A stretch of DNA of 64,000 nt, taken from assembly GCF_004345825.1 (NCBI RefSeq), contig NZ_SLXM01000003.1, positions 1 through 64,000 on the forward strand, written 5' to 3'. Made by a program: the position numbers and the translations under genes. Shown here in pieces: positions 20,230 to 29,268 of the stretch (position 1 is the first letter of the stretch; each line of letters begins with the position of its first letter). Origin of the DNA: Tenacibaculum skagerrakense. GTDB taxonomy: Bacteria > Bacteroidota > Bacteroidia > Flavobacteriales > Flavobacteriaceae. The notes under the pieces are model-generated. The model made no database searches and had not been told where the DNA came from. It saw nothing but the letters and a program-made list of their open reading frames with translations.

Positions 20230-20739
20230 ATGTTATCACAAAAAATAGAATCAGCATTAAATAAGCAAATACAAATAGAGGCACAGTCATCACAAGTATA
20301 TTTAGCAATGGCATCTTGGGCAGAAGTTCAAGGATTTGAAGGAGTTTCTCAATTTATGTACGCACACTCAGATGAAGAGCGTATGCACATGCTAAAACTA
20401 GTTAAATTTATAAATGAACGTGGCGGACACGCAATGGTTCCAGCTTTAGAAGCTCCATCACCAAAGTTTGGTTCATTCAAAGATATGTTTCAAACCTTGT
20501 TTGATCATGAAGTAATGGTATCGCAATCAATTAATGATTTAGTGCATATTACGTTAGAGGAAAGAGATTACGCAACTCATAACTTTTTACAATGGTATGT
20601 AGCAGAACAAATAGAAGAAGAAGCATTGGCTAGAAATATACTAGACAAAATTAATCTAATTGGAGATGATAAAGGAGGCTTGTACTTATTCGACAATGAT
20701 GTGAAGCAATTAGTTGGGCAGCAAAATGCTCCAAAGTAA
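20230..20739 (+). CDS. Ferritin (non-haem)
   Basis: This 169-residue iron-storage protein is expected to form a 24-subunit shell in the cytoplasm. The four-helix pattern carries the ferroxidase ligands: E17 in IQIEAQSS, the E-E-x-x-H group in SDEERMHMLK, and the later EQIEEEALARNI. No haem-binding methionine of bacterioferritin is evident, so it belongs to the FtnA type. It is preceded by the dapA terminator and a near-consensus -7 box (CATCTTTG). Confidence 0.95.
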   Translation: MLSQKIESALNKQIQIEAQSSQVYLAMASWAEVQGFEGVSQFMYAHSDEERMHMLKLVKFINERGGHAMVPALEAPSPKFGSFKDMFQTLFDHEVMVSQSINDLVHITLEERDYATHNFLQWYVAEQIEEEALARNILDKINLIGDDKGGLYLFDNDVKQLVGQQNAPK

Positions 20740-20836
20740 ATTTAACAAACGTTTAATAGGAACATATAGTTAATTGTACGTTATTGCACACGAACTCGTA
20801 ACTACGAATTCATTTTAATAATACATAATTAATTAC

Positions 20837-20844
20837 TAATTTTG
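20837..20844 (+). promoter_or_regulatory. -7 promoter box of the bamD operon
   Basis: TAATTTTG at 20837-20844 fits the TAnnTTTG box. Transcription would start near 20849-20851, so the ATG at 20849 would be almost leaderless while the ATG at 20858 would have a very short leader. Confidence 0.55.
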
Positions 20845-20857
20845 CAAAATGCAAAAA

Positions 20858-21688
20858 ATGATCAGAAAGATATATTTCGTTTTATCGTTAGTACTATTAA
20901 CCTCTTGTGGAGAGTACCAAAAGGTTTTAAATAGAGGTTCTATTGAAGAGCAGTATAAGATGGCGGTAAAAATGTATGAAGCTAAAAAGTATAGCAAAGC
21001 TTTACGTTTATTTGAAAAAGTTACGCCCGCATATCGTACAAAACCACAAATGGAGAGAATCCAATATATGGTTGCTAATTCAAATTTTAATGAAAAAAAT
21101 TATAGTATAGCAGGATACTATTTCAATCGTTTTTCACAAAATTATCCTAAAAGTTCTAAACAAGAGGAAGCAGATTTTTTATCAGCTTTGAGTTATTATA
21201 AAGCGGCACCTGTATACAGTAAAGATCCAACGGATACTAACAAAGCATTAGAATCTTTTCAATCTTTTATTGATAAATACCCAGATTCTCCTCGTTTAGC
21301 TGAAGCAAATAAATATTATAACGAATTACAGTTTAAGTTAGAAACTAAAGCTTTTGAAATAGCAAAAGGTTATTATATCACAGCTCAAACTGATTCAAGA
21401 AACTATAGAGCAGCAATAACGGCTTTTGATAATTTGATTACTGATTATTTAGGTACTCGTTACAAAGAAGAGGCTTTATATTTAAGATTTAAAGCAGCTC
21501 ACGACTTTGCGATGAAAAGTATAGACCGAAAAAAAGAGGAGCGTATCAACAATGCTCTTAAGGCATATGAAAAGTTAAAGCGAAATTTCCCTGAATCGAA
21601 GTTTAAAAAGGAGTCTGAGGAAATGTTAGACGTATTAAATAAAGAACAAGAGAGAATACAGCAATTAATAGTTAATAGTAAAAGTTAA
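20858..21688 (+). CDS. bamD: Outer membrane assembly lipoprotein BamD
   Basis: It is the TPR-type lipoprotein partner of BamA in folding beta-barrels into the outer membrane. From the chosen ATG it has 276 residues, with a lipoprotein signal (IYFVLSLVLLTSC) followed by GEYQKVLNRG, which is strongly conserved in Bacteroidota BamD. Helical repeats extend to the C terminus, including RYKEEALYLRFKAAHDFA. I prefer the ATG at 20858 over the one at 20849 because the promoter box ends at 20844. It is followed 2 bp later by the omega subunit gene and then coaBC, forming a tight operon. Confidence 0.93.
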   Translation: MIRKIYFVLSLVLLTSCGEYQKVLNRGSIEEQYKMAVKMYEAKKYSKALRLFEKVTPAYRTKPQMERIQYMVANSNFNEKNYSIAGYYFNRFSQNYPKSSKQEEADFLSALSYYKAAPVYSKDPTDTNKALESFQSFIDKYPDSPRLAEANKYYNELQFKLETKAFEIAKGYYITAQTDSRNYRAAITAFDNLITDYLGTRYKEEALYLRFKAAHDFAMKSIDRKKEERINNALKAYEKLKRNFPESKFKKESEEMLDVLNKEQERIQQLIVNSKS

Positions 21689-21690
21689 AT

Positions 21691-22011
21691 ATGAATTATA
21701 AAGAAACGAAGGCAGCTGTTACTACAGTTACTTATAACAGAGAAGCAGTAGAAGCACAAACAGATAACATTTACGAAGCCATTTCTATTATAGCAAAGAG
21801 AGCAGATCAAATTAATTCTGATTTAAAAAAAGAATTAGTTGATAAGCTTGATGAATTTGCTACTTATAATGATAGCTTAGAAGAAGTTTTCGAGAACAAA
21901 GAGCAGATTGAAGTTTCTAAATTTTACGAGCGTTTACCAAAACCTACAGCGATTGCTGTTGAAGAATGGTTAAACGAGAAGATCTATCACAGATCTCCAG
22001 ACACAAAATAA
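21691..22011 (+). CDS. RNA polymerase omega subunit, Bacteroidota type
   Basis: This 106-residue protein matches the short RpoZ/RPB6-like family of Bacteroidota. Core segments are TDNIYEAISIIAKRADQIN, which corresponds to the omega core helix, and FYERLPKPTAIAVEEWLNEKI. Omega helps fold the beta' subunit of RNA polymerase. Sequence similarity to proteobacterial omega is slight, so the identification rests on family recall and the conserved gene order bamD-omega-coaBC. The spacing to both neighbours is only 2-3 bp. Confidence 0.85.
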   Translation: MNYKETKAAVTTVTYNREAVEAQTDNIYEAISIIAKRADQINSDLKKELVDKLDEFATYNDSLEEVFENKEQIEVSKFYERLPKPTAIAVEEWLNEKIYHRSPDTK

Positions 22012-22014
22012 TGT

Positions 22015-23226
22015 ATGTCTGTACTTCAAGGAAAAAAGGTACTATTAGGAATTACAGCTGGAATTGCAGCTTATAAAACCGCTAGTTTAGTACGTTTATT
22101 TATAAAATCGGGCGCAGAAGTCAAAGTAATTATGACTCCTGCGTCTAAAGATTTTATAACACCTCTAACACTTTCTACACTTTCTAAAAATCCTGTTCAT
22201 TCTACTTTTTACGATCAAGAAGATGAGAATGAATTATGGAATAATCATGTTGAGTTAGGTTTGTGGGCAGATATTATGCTAATTGCTCCAGCTACAGCAA
22301 ATACATTATCGAAAATGACCAATGGTGTTTGTGATAATTTATTATTAGCAACCTATCTATCAGCTAAATGTCCTGTGTATTTTGCTCCAGCTATGGATTT
22401 AGACATGTACAAACATGCTTCTACGAAAAATAGCTTAGAAAAATTACAAAGTTTTGGAAACATCATGATTCCTGCAACTTCGGGTGAATTAGCTAGTGGA
22501 TTAGTTGGTGAAGGAAGAATGGCCGAGCCTGAGGATATTGTAAGTTTTATAGAAAGTGATATTCTTTCTAAACTACCTTTAAAAGGTAAGAAGTTGTTAT
22601 TAACAGCAGGTCCAACTTATGAAGCAATTGACCCAGTTCGTTTTATAGGAAACCATTCTTCTGGAAAAATGGGATTTGAAATTGCTAAAGTTGCAGCAAA
22701 ATTAGGAGCAGAAGTGTATTTAGTTGCTGGACCTTCACATCAAAAAGTATCACATTCTTTAATTCATAGAATTGATGTTACATCGGCTCAAGAAATGTAT
22801 GATGCTTGTCATCAATATTACAAAGAAGTTGATATTGCAATATTGTCTGCAGCAGTTGCAGATTATCGACCAAAAAATGTGGCCGACCAAAAAATAAAAA
22901 AGAAAGATACTTCGTTAGTAATAGAGCTTGAACCTACACAAGACATTTTAAAGTCACTAGGAATAGCAAAAAAGAATCAATTTTTAGTTGGTTTTGCCTT
23001 AGAAACTAATGATGAAGTTTCAAATGCTAAAAAGAAAATTGAAAGCAAAAACCTTGATGTTATTGTGCTGAATTCACTTAGAGATAAAGGCGCAGGTTTT
23101 GCTGGAGATACAAATAAAATTACTATTATTGATGCTAGTTTTAAAGAAACAGTATATGATCTTAAATCAAAGAGTGAAGTTGCTGTTGATATAATTAACG
23201 AAATTATTACAAGAATTTCGAATTAA
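22015..23226 (+). CDS. coaBC: Bifunctional phosphopantothenoylcysteine decarboxylase/synthetase
   Basis: It carries out two consecutive steps of coenzyme A synthesis. The 403 residues contain an N-terminal flavoprotein CoaC domain (KKVLLGITAGIAAYKTASLVR, split here; later the PAMDLDMY segment) and a C-terminal CoaB domain starting near residue 186 with KKLLLTAGPTYEAIDPVRFI. The CoaB domain includes NHSSGKMG and SAAVADYRPK. It follows the omega gene by 3 bp. Confidence 0.97.
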   Translation: MSVLQGKKVLLGITAGIAAYKTASLVRLFIKSGAEVKVIMTPASKDFITPLTLSTLSKNPVHSTFYDQEDENELWNNHVELGLWADIMLIAPATANTLSKMTNGVCDNLLLATYLSAKCPVYFAPAMDLDMYKHASTKNSLEKLQSFGNIMIPATSGELASGLVGEGRMAEPEDIVSFIESDILSKLPLKGKKLLLTAGPTYEAIDPVRFIGNHSSGKMGFEIAKVAAKLGAEVYLVAGPSHQKVSHSLIHRIDVTSAQEMYDACHQYYKEVDIAILSAAVADYRPKNVADQKIKKKDTSLVIELEPTQDILKSLGIAKKNQFLVGFALETNDEVSNAKKKIESKNLDVIVLNSLRDKGAGFAGDTNKITIIDASFKETVYDLKSKSEVAVDIINEIITRISN

Positions 23227-23234
23227 TTTTAGTT

Positions 23235-23293
23235 ACCTCGAGCGCAGTTGAGAGGTTAATAATTTAAACTAAGGTCTTGACTGCGCCCGACCT
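23235..23293. repeat. Imperfect inverted repeat with ACTGCGC core
   Basis: Two 22-bp arms, 23235-23256 and 23272-23293, are imperfect inverted copies sharing an ACTGCGCyCGA core (14 of 22 positions agree). The same core occurs at 48742-48755 and 50727-50740, so this is one member of a small dispersed intergenic repeat. It fills most of the coaBC to DUF4835 gap. Confidence 0.55.
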
Positions 23294-23312
23294 GACAACT
23301 AGTTAGTGCTCT

Positions 23313-24215
23313 ATGTTTGTTAAGAGATTATTTTTTGTTTTAACGTTATGTTTATCGTCTTTAATTCTAATTGCTCAAGAAGAGTTAAATGCGGTAGTTG
23401 TTGTAAATTCTGATAGAGTACAAAGCACCAATAAACAGGTCTTTTCTACGCTAGAACAATCTATAACTGAATTTATCAATCAAACAAGATGGACTAGCAA
23501 AAAAGTACTTCCTCAGGAACGAATTAATTGTGCATTTACAATTATTATCAACGAACAGAATGGGAATAATTTTACAGGAAGTATTCAAGTACAATCAGCA
23601 CGACCAGTTTATAATGCCTCTTATGAAACGACATTATTAAACATCAACGATACTAGTTTAAGTTTCCAATATAATGAGTTTGAACCGTTGATTTTTAACC
23701 CAAATAGTTTTGATTCTAATTTGGTTTCTGTGATTGTATTTTATGTGTATACAATTATTGGAATTGATGCAGATTCTTTTGCCTTAAATGGCGGAGAAAA
23801 TTATTTAAAACAAGCTCAAAATGTGATGCTTCAAGCACAACAAAGCGGAGATGCTGCTTGGCAAAATGAAGTAGGAGCACAGAATAGATTTACATTAATA
23901 GACAATTTATTGTCGGCAAAATTTAACACGCTAAGAGCCATTTATTACAACTATCACAGATTAGGTTTTGATAATTTTACAGAGAAAGAAATTGAAGCTA
24001 AAAAAGCAATTGCTCAAGCAGTTATAGATTTAGAGAAGCTTTTTAATATAACAGTTGGGAATTATATGATTCGAGTATTTTTAGATGCCAAGTCAGATGA
24101 AATCGTAAATATATTTTCAACAGGTAAATCTTCAGGTTACGAAGCCAAAGTAAAAGAGATTTTAGAGCGTGTAGCGCCGACTCAAAATAGTAAGTGGAAA
24201 GAAATAAAGTTGTAA
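23313..24215 (+). CDS. DUF4835 family exported protein
   Basis: This 300-residue protein has a signal peptide (LFFVLTLCLSSLILIAQ) and the full DUF4835 pattern: ELNAVVVVNSDRVQSTNKQVF near the start (shown in part), then SIQVQSARPVYN, and FIRVFLDAKSDEIV-like text near the C terminus. The family is common in Bacteroidota next to coaBC and recN, but its function is unknown. Given the neighbouring bamD operon, an envelope role is plausible; that is inference from context only. Confidence 0.85.
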   Translation: MFVKRLFFVLTLCLSSLILIAQEELNAVVVVNSDRVQSTNKQVFSTLEQSITEFINQTRWTSKKVLPQERINCAFTIIINEQNGNNFTGSIQVQSARPVYNASYETTLLNINDTSLSFQYNEFEPLIFNPNSFDSNLVSVIVFYVYTIIGIDADSFALNGGENYLKQAQNVMLQAQQSGDAAWQNEVGAQNRFTLIDNLLSAKFNTLRAIYYNYHRLGFDNFTEKEIEAKKAIAQAVIDLEKLFNITVGNYMIRVFLDAKSDEIVNIFSTGKSSGYEAKVKEILERVAPTQNSKWKEIKL

Positions 24216-24301
24216 ATTCTAGTTAAACTTTTTTAGGTAATGAAATTGTTGTCTTATTCTTTCTAAAATTCCTTATTTTTACGGGCTATAAAAGATAGCT
24301 T

Positions 24302-25954
24302 TTGTTACATCATTTAACCATACAAAATTATGCACTAATAGATGAGTTATCTATCAGTTTTTCTGATGGTTTATCTATTATTACTGGAGAAACAGGTTCT
24401 GGAAAATCAATACTTTTAGGAGCTTTAGGATTAGTCCTTGGAAATAGGGCCGATTTAAGTTCGTTGAAAGAAAGTGATTCAAAATGTATTATTGAAGCTG
24501 ATTTTGATTTGTCTTCTTATGCATTAAAAGATTTTTTTGAAGAAAATGATCTTGATTATGAAGAGAAAACTATCATTAGAAGAGAAATTTTACCTTCAGG
24601 TAAATCAAGAGCTTTCGTGAATGATTCACCAGTTGTTTTAAGTGTGTTAAGTGAATTAAAATCGAAGTTAGTAGATATTCACTCACAACATCAAACACTT
24701 CAACTCTCTGATACGTTATTTCAATTTTCTGTAATTGATGCAATTGCTAAGAATGATAAACGTGTAGCCTCGTATAAAAGAGGATTAAAAAAGTATAATT
24801 CACTTGTTAAAGAGCTTCGTTTATTAAAAGAAAATCAAGAACAAGAGAATCAACAATACGAATATAATTTACATTTATTCAAAGAGTTAGAAGAAGCTGA
24901 TTTAAAAGAGAATGAACAAGAAGATTTAGAAGCTAAATTAGATGTTTTAAATAATGTAGAAGATATTAAAACTAGTCTCTCTGAAGCTTTACAGATTACG
25001 ATTAACGAAGAAGTTGGTGTTCAAAATTTGTTATACTCTTTAGAACATGCATTAGAAAAAATCAGCACATTTTCTAAAGAATATGAAGATTTACATTCAA
25101 GAGTTTCTAGTATAAAGATAGAGCTTGATGATATTGCTGTAGAATTGGAGAAATCAAATGAAAATGTAGAATTCAATCCAAATGAGTTAGAAATAGTTAA
25201 TGAACGATTACAGCTTATCTATTCTTTACAGAAGAAACATCAAGTTGCTACATTGGAAGAATTATTACAAATTCATGAACAGCTAGCAGAAAAAGTAGAA
25301 GGTGTTGAAAATGCTTCTGAAGTTATTGATAAAAAGCAGCAAGAAGTTAATGAGGTAGCGGTTAAACTTGATGAAGTAGCTTCCTTAATTACAACAGAAA
25401 GAAGCAAAGCAATTCCTAAGTTAACAAAAGAGTTGGAGTTTCTTCTTGCAGAGTTAGGTATGCCAAATGCACGTTTTTCTATTGAAATTTCTCCGTCAGA
25501 GAGTTATTTAAGTAATGGTAAAGACGAATTAGCATTTTTATTCTCAGCGAATAAAGGAGGGAACTTTGGAGAATTAAAGAAAGTAGCTTCTGGAGGAGAA
25601 TTGTCAAGAATCATGTTGTCAATTAAAAAAATCCTTTCAGAAAATAGTAAGCTACCAACCATAATTTTTGATGAAATTGATACTGGAGTTTCTGGAGAAG
25701 TTTCAAATAAAATAGCTACCATAATGGAGCAAATGAGTAAGTATATGCAAGTAATAGCCATTACACATTTACCTCAAATAGCTTCAAAAGGAAAGTCGCA
25801 CTTTAAGGTGTTTAAAGAAGATAAAAATGGTAAAACAGCATCTAATTTAAAATTACTTTCAACCGATGAAAGAGTTGCTGAAATAGCCGAAATGCTTAGT
25901 GGTAAAGAAATATCAGAAAGCGCATTAATACATGCAAAAGAACTATTAAATTAA
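24302..25954 (+). CDS. recN: DNA repair protein RecN
   Basis: This SMC-like ATPase takes part in double-strand break repair. The 550 residues have the family layout: Walker A GETGSGKS (29-36), a long coiled coil over about 150-360, then the ABC signature VASGGELSRIMLSIK and Walker B PTIIFDEIDTGVSG. The start is TTG at 24302, directly before LHHLTIQNYALIDEL, which is the normal N terminus; no ATG fits. It is followed by a TPR gene 5 bp downstream. Confidence 0.97.
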   Translation: MLHHLTIQNYALIDELSISFSDGLSIITGETGSGKSILLGALGLVLGNRADLSSLKESDSKCIIEADFDLSSYALKDFFEENDLDYEEKTIIRREILPSGKSRAFVNDSPVVLSVLSELKSKLVDIHSQHQTLQLSDTLFQFSVIDAIAKNDKRVASYKRGLKKYNSLVKELRLLKENQEQENQQYEYNLHLFKELEEADLKENEQEDLEAKLDVLNNVEDIKTSLSEALQITINEEVGVQNLLYSLEHALEKISTFSKEYEDLHSRVSSIKIELDDIAVELEKSNENVEFNPNELEIVNERLQLIYSLQKKHQVATLEELLQIHEQLAEKVEGVENASEVIDKKQQEVNEVAVKLDEVASLITTERSKAIPKLTKELEFLLAELGMPNARFSIEISPSESYLSNGKDELAFLFSANKGGNFGELKKVASGGELSRIMLSIKKILSENSKLPTIIFDEIDTGVSGEVSNKIATIMEQMSKYMQVIAITHLPQIASKGKSHFKVFKEDKNGKTASNLKLLSTDERVAEIAEMLSGKEISESALIHAKELLN

Positions 25955-25959
25955 GGAGT

Positions 25960-26475
25960 ATGAGTGATAATAGAGCAGAGGATTTATTCTTCGAAGCAGA
26001 TCAATTGATCGAAGAAAATAAGATAGTTGAAGCTAAAGAAATGTTATTAGAATTATTAGATGAGTTTCCAGATTACGGAAGAGCTCACAATCATTTAGGG
26101 TGGTTGTATAATTTAAAGTATAACAATTTTCCTAAAGCAAAAAGACATTTAGAATTGGCGATTAAATTCGCGCCAGATTACCATGCTGCCTACAGTAATT
26201 ATGCATATTTACTAATAGATATGTATCTTAATGATGAAATGATTACTTTTGGCAACAAAGTAGTACAAAGTTCTGTTGTAGATAAGTCAACTATTTATAA
26301 TAAAATGGGACAAGCATATGAATTAAAAAAAGATTTAATGAATGCTCATAAGTATTATAAATTAGCAGTTCAAGAGACTTTAAACAACAAAACGTTAGAA
26401 TCAATTTATGCGTCAATAAATAGAGTAAAACGTAAAATGAGTTTTATTCAACGCTTAAAATTAATTAACCAATAG
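25960..26475 (+). CDS. Tetratricopeptide repeat protein
   Basis: This 171-residue protein consists of about three to four TPR units, for example EAKEMLLELLDEFPDYGRAHN, HLELAIKFAPDYHAAYSNY and IYNKMGQAYELKKDLMNAHK (each partly quoted). It has no signal peptide, so it is probably a cytoplasmic scaffold. It lies 5 bp after recN and 18 bp before fabI, and may be co-transcribed with both. Its specific partner is unknown. Confidence 0.82.
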   Translation: MSDNRAEDLFFEADQLIEENKIVEAKEMLLELLDEFPDYGRAHNHLGWLYNLKYNNFPKAKRHLELAIKFAPDYHAAYSNYAYLLIDMYLNDEMITFGNKVVQSSVVDKSTIYNKMGQAYELKKDLMNAHKYYKLAVQETLNNKTLESIYASINRVKRKMSFIQRLKLINQ

Positions 26476-26493
26476 GAAAATAAACACTAAAAC

Positions 26494-27306
26494 ATGTATA
26501 ACTTATTAAAAGGTAAGAAAGGAATTATTTTCGGAGCTTTAGATCAAAATTCAATTGCTTGGAAAGTTGCAGAAAGAGCTCACGAAGAAGGAGCTGAGTT
26601 TGTATTAACTAATGCACCAATTGCACTTAGAATGGGGCAATTAAATGAATTAGCTGAGAAAACTGGATCGCAAGTGATTCCTGCCGATGCTACTTCTATG
26701 GAAGATTTAACAAGTTTAGTTGAAAAATCTATGGAAATTTTAGGAGGAAAATTAGATTTTGTTTTGCATTCAATTGGAATGTCTGTAAACGTTCGTAAAG
26801 GAAAGCACTATACAGATCCTAACTACGATTTTACAACTAAAGGCTGGGACGTTTCTGCTGTATCTTTTCATAAAACAATGAATGTTTTATATAACAAACA
26901 AGCAATGAACGAGTGGGGAAGTATTGTAGCATTAACCTATATGGCTGCACAAAGAGTTTTCCCAGATTACAACGATATGGCAGACAATAAAGCATATTTA
27001 GAGTCTATTGCGCGTAGTTTTGGATATTTCTTCGGAAGAGATCATAAAGTTCGTGTAAATACAATTTCACAATCGCCAACGGTAACAACTGCAGGTAGCG
27101 GAGTAAAAGGATTCGATGGATTCTTAGCATATGCAGAAAAAATGTCTCCGTTAGGAAATGCAACTGCTTTAGAGTGCGCAGATTATACAATTTCATTGTT
27201 TTCTGATTTAACTAAAAAAGTAACATTACAAAACTTATTCCACGATGGAGGATTCTCTAACATGGGTGTGAGTGATGCAGTAATGGAAAGATTTACAGAA
27301 GAATAA
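26494..27306 (+). CDS. fabI: Enoyl-ACP reductase FabI
   Basis: This NADH-dependent enzyme catalyses the last reduction of each fatty-acid elongation cycle. The 270 residues form the divergent SDR fold. The N-terminal GKKGIIFGALDQNSIAWKV holds the FabI-type nucleotide loop, LDFVLHSIGM is typical, and the catalytic group appears as YMAAQRVFPDYNDMADNKA, containing the tyrosine and the lysine of the Y-x6-K arrangement. A terminator follows the gene. FabI is the target of triclosan and similar inhibitors in other bacteria. Confidence 0.95.
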   Translation: MYNLLKGKKGIIFGALDQNSIAWKVAERAHEEGAEFVLTNAPIALRMGQLNELAEKTGSQVIPADATSMEDLTSLVEKSMEILGGKLDFVLHSIGMSVNVRKGKHYTDPNYDFTTKGWDVSAVSFHKTMNVLYNKQAMNEWGSIVALTYMAAQRVFPDYNDMADNKAYLESIARSFGYFFGRDHKVRVNTISQSPTVTTAGSGVKGFDGFLAYAEKMSPLGNATALECADYTISLFSDLTKKVTLQNLFHDGGFSNMGVSDAVMERFTEE

Positions 27307-27337
27307 ATTTTTCTTATTAAAAGAATCAAAATACAAG

Positions 27338-27366
27338 AATGCAAATCTTTAGATTTGCATTTTTTA
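27338..27366 (+). terminator. Terminator after fabI
   Basis: The 11-bp perfect stem aatgcaaatct (27338-27348) pairs with agatttgcatt (27351-27361) over a 2-nt gap, so the effective loop is larger. A T run follows. Confidence 0.88.
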
Positions 27367-27379
27367 TTAGGTATAATTT

Positions 27380-28159
27380 ATGAGCAAAATATCTTTCATA
27401 GAAAAAGAGTTAGAAGGTTTACGATTAACGTTAAGAGAGCACGAGCTTTACGCTTCTTTAAAGAATATTGATGATGTAAAAGTCTTTATGGAATCTCATG
27501 TATTTGCAGTTTGGGATTTTATGTCGCTTCTAAAAGCGTTACAACGTGAATTAACTTGTGTAAGTTTACCTTGGTTTCCAAAGGTTAATACTAAAACAGC
27601 TCGTTTTATTAACGAAATAGTTTTAGGAGAAGAGACTGATGTAAATGAATTAGGAGAACCTAAAAGTCATTTTGAAATGTATGTTGATGCAATGAAACAA
27701 GTGGGAGCGAATACCTCTTTAATTGCTAACTTCATTTCAGAAGTGTATGATGGAAATGATATTAAAGAGGCTCTTAAAAAGAGTAATGTTAATGAGGGTG
27801 TTTTAGACTTTGTGTCTTTTACTTTTGAAGTGATTCAAACAAAAGAATCTCATTTAATTGCATCTGTTTTTACGTTCGGTCGTGAAGATTTAATTCCAGA
27901 TATGTTTTTAGAAATTGTTAAAAACACTGAAGAAGAAAGTAATGCTAACTACAGTAAATTAACCTATTACTTAAAGAGGCATATTGAATTAGATGGAGAT
28001 GAACACGGACCATTATCACTTGAAATGATAGAGGAATTATGTGGGGATGACCAACAAAAATGGGAAGATGTGTTATTTTATGCTAAAAAAGCTTTAAAAA
28101 TGAGAGTTCATCTTTGGAACGGAATTACCAAAGAAATTAATGAATCTGTCCTAGTATAA
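27380..28159 (+). CDS. DUF3050 protein, haem-oxygenase-like fold
   Basis: This 259-residue protein matches DUF3050. Signature pieces are [24 protein letters not shown], the [11 protein letters not shown] segment, [22 protein letters not shown] and [11 protein letters not shown]. The family is placed in the haem-oxygenase-like superfamily, and the recurring Glu and His residues at the expected helices suggest a di-iron oxidase or oxygenase. That reaction is inference. The gene sits directly against a glycosyltransferase gene, with the stop codon next to the following ATG, so translation is coupled. The substrate is unknown. Confidence 0.82.
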   Translation: MSKISFIEKELEGLRLTLREHELYASLKNIDDVKVFMESHVFAVWDFMSLLKALQRELTCVSLPWFPKVNTKTARFINEIVLGEETDVNELGEPKSHFEMYVDAMKQVGANTSLIANFISEVYDGNDIKEALKKSNVNEGVLDFVSFTFEVIQTKESHLIASVFTFGREDLIPDMFLEIVKNTEEESNANYSKLTYYLKRHIELDGDEHGPLSLEMIEELCGDDQQKWEDVLFYAKKALKMRVHLWNGITKEINESVLV

Positions 28160-29116
28160 ATGAATTTATCCTTTTCCATAATTGTACCGGTTTATAATCG
28201 ACCAAAAGAAATTGATGAGTTACTTTATAGTTTAACGAAACAAGACTTCGGAGATGATTATGAGGTTTTAATTGTGGAAGATGGATCAGATATTTCATCT
28301 GAAGATATTATTAAAAAATACGCTTCAAACCTACATTTAAAATATTACTATAAAGAGAACTCTGGAGCTGGAATGTCACGTAATTTCGGAATGGAAAGAG
28401 CTACAGGGAACTACTTTATTATTTTAGATTCTGATGTTATTTTACCAACTACTTATTTAAGTAGTGTAAAAAATGCTTTAATACATAATTTTACGGATGC
28501 TTTCGGAGGACCTGATAAAGCACATGAGAGTTTTACTCCATTGCAGAAAGCTATTAATTATTCTATGACTTCTGTTTTTACTACAGGAGGAATTCGTGGC
28601 AAGAAAAAAAGTGTAGGGAAGTTTCAGCCAAGAAGTTTCAATATGGGAATTTCTAAAGAAGCTTTTAAAAAAACAAAAGGTTTCAATCATTATAAAGTAG
28701 GAGAGGACATTGATTTATCTTTTCGATTATGGAGCGAAGGATACGACACACAGTTAATTACTGAAGCTTATGTCTATCACAAAAGAAGAACAAGTATCAA
28801 ACAATTTTTTAAGCAAACCTTTTCTTTTGGAACAGCACGCCCAGAATTGAATAGAAGATTTCCAAGTACAAAGAAAATTACCTATTGGTTTCCATCTTTA
28901 TTTATTGTAGGTTTAGATATATTCTTAGTCTTAGCGTTGTTTGGTTACTGGCAATTTTTATTGTGTTATGTAGCTTATTTTGTTGTTTTGTTCCTAGACT
29001 CTTTACTACAGAATAAAAGTTTTAAAGTTGCTTATTTAAGTATTGTAACTACTCTCACTCAATTTTATGGTTACGGATTAGGTTTTTTAAAATCGTACTT
29101 TTTTAAGAGTTCTTAA
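28160..29116 (+). CDS. Family 2 glycosyltransferase with C-terminal membrane helices
   Basis: It transfers a sugar from a nucleotide-sugar donor. The 318 residues start with SFSIIVPVYNRPKEIDELL, contain the metal-binding DxD as ILDSDVILP and the later VGEDIDLSFRLW motif, and end in two or three hydrophobic segments (about 240-310) that anchor it in the inner membrane. The acceptor is unknown. It is coupled to the DUF3050 gene upstream and followed by a repeat element. Confidence 0.92.
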   Translation: MNLSFSIIVPVYNRPKEIDELLYSLTKQDFGDDYEVLIVEDGSDISSEDIIKKYASNLHLKYYYKENSGAGMSRNFGMERATGNYFIILDSDVILPTTYLSSVKNALIHNFTDAFGGPDKAHESFTPLQKAINYSMTSVFTTGGIRGKKKSVGKFQPRSFNMGISKEAFKKTKGFNHYKVGEDIDLSFRLWSEGYDTQLITEAYVYHKRRTSIKQFFKQTFSFGTARPELNRRFPSTKKITYWFPSLFIVGLDIFLVLALFGYWQFLLCYVAYFVVLFLDSLLQNKSFKVAYLSIVTTLTQFYGYGLGFLKSYFFKSS

Positions 29117-29148
29117 TGATTTTTAAATGTAAATAAATCTGAACGATA

Positions 29149-29236
29149 CGTCATTACGAGGAGGAGGTAACGACGAAGTAATCTTACTTTTGATTTGCAG
29201 ATTGCTTCATTTCGTTATACTTCATTCGCAATGACG
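29149..29236. repeat. Palindromic dispersed repeat, CGTCATTACGAGG type
   Basis: The element starts CGTCATTACGAGGAGG and ends CATTCGCAATGACG, so its termini are inverted copies. Internally, CGAAGTAATCTT pairs approximately with AGATTGCTTC. It lies in the gap between the convergent glycosyltransferase and cutC genes. The same terminal bases bound four other elements between 48.6 and 56.1 kb. It probably forms a hairpin RNA that could end both transcripts. Confidence 0.65.
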
Positions 29237-29268
29237 GTAAAATATCTCTGCAGTAATCACATTTTTGA

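Noticed and set aside
29149-29236. tRNA or small structured RNA gene
   Set aside because: The symmetry is that of the dispersed CGTCAT elements; no cloverleaf or CCA-type end can be drawn.
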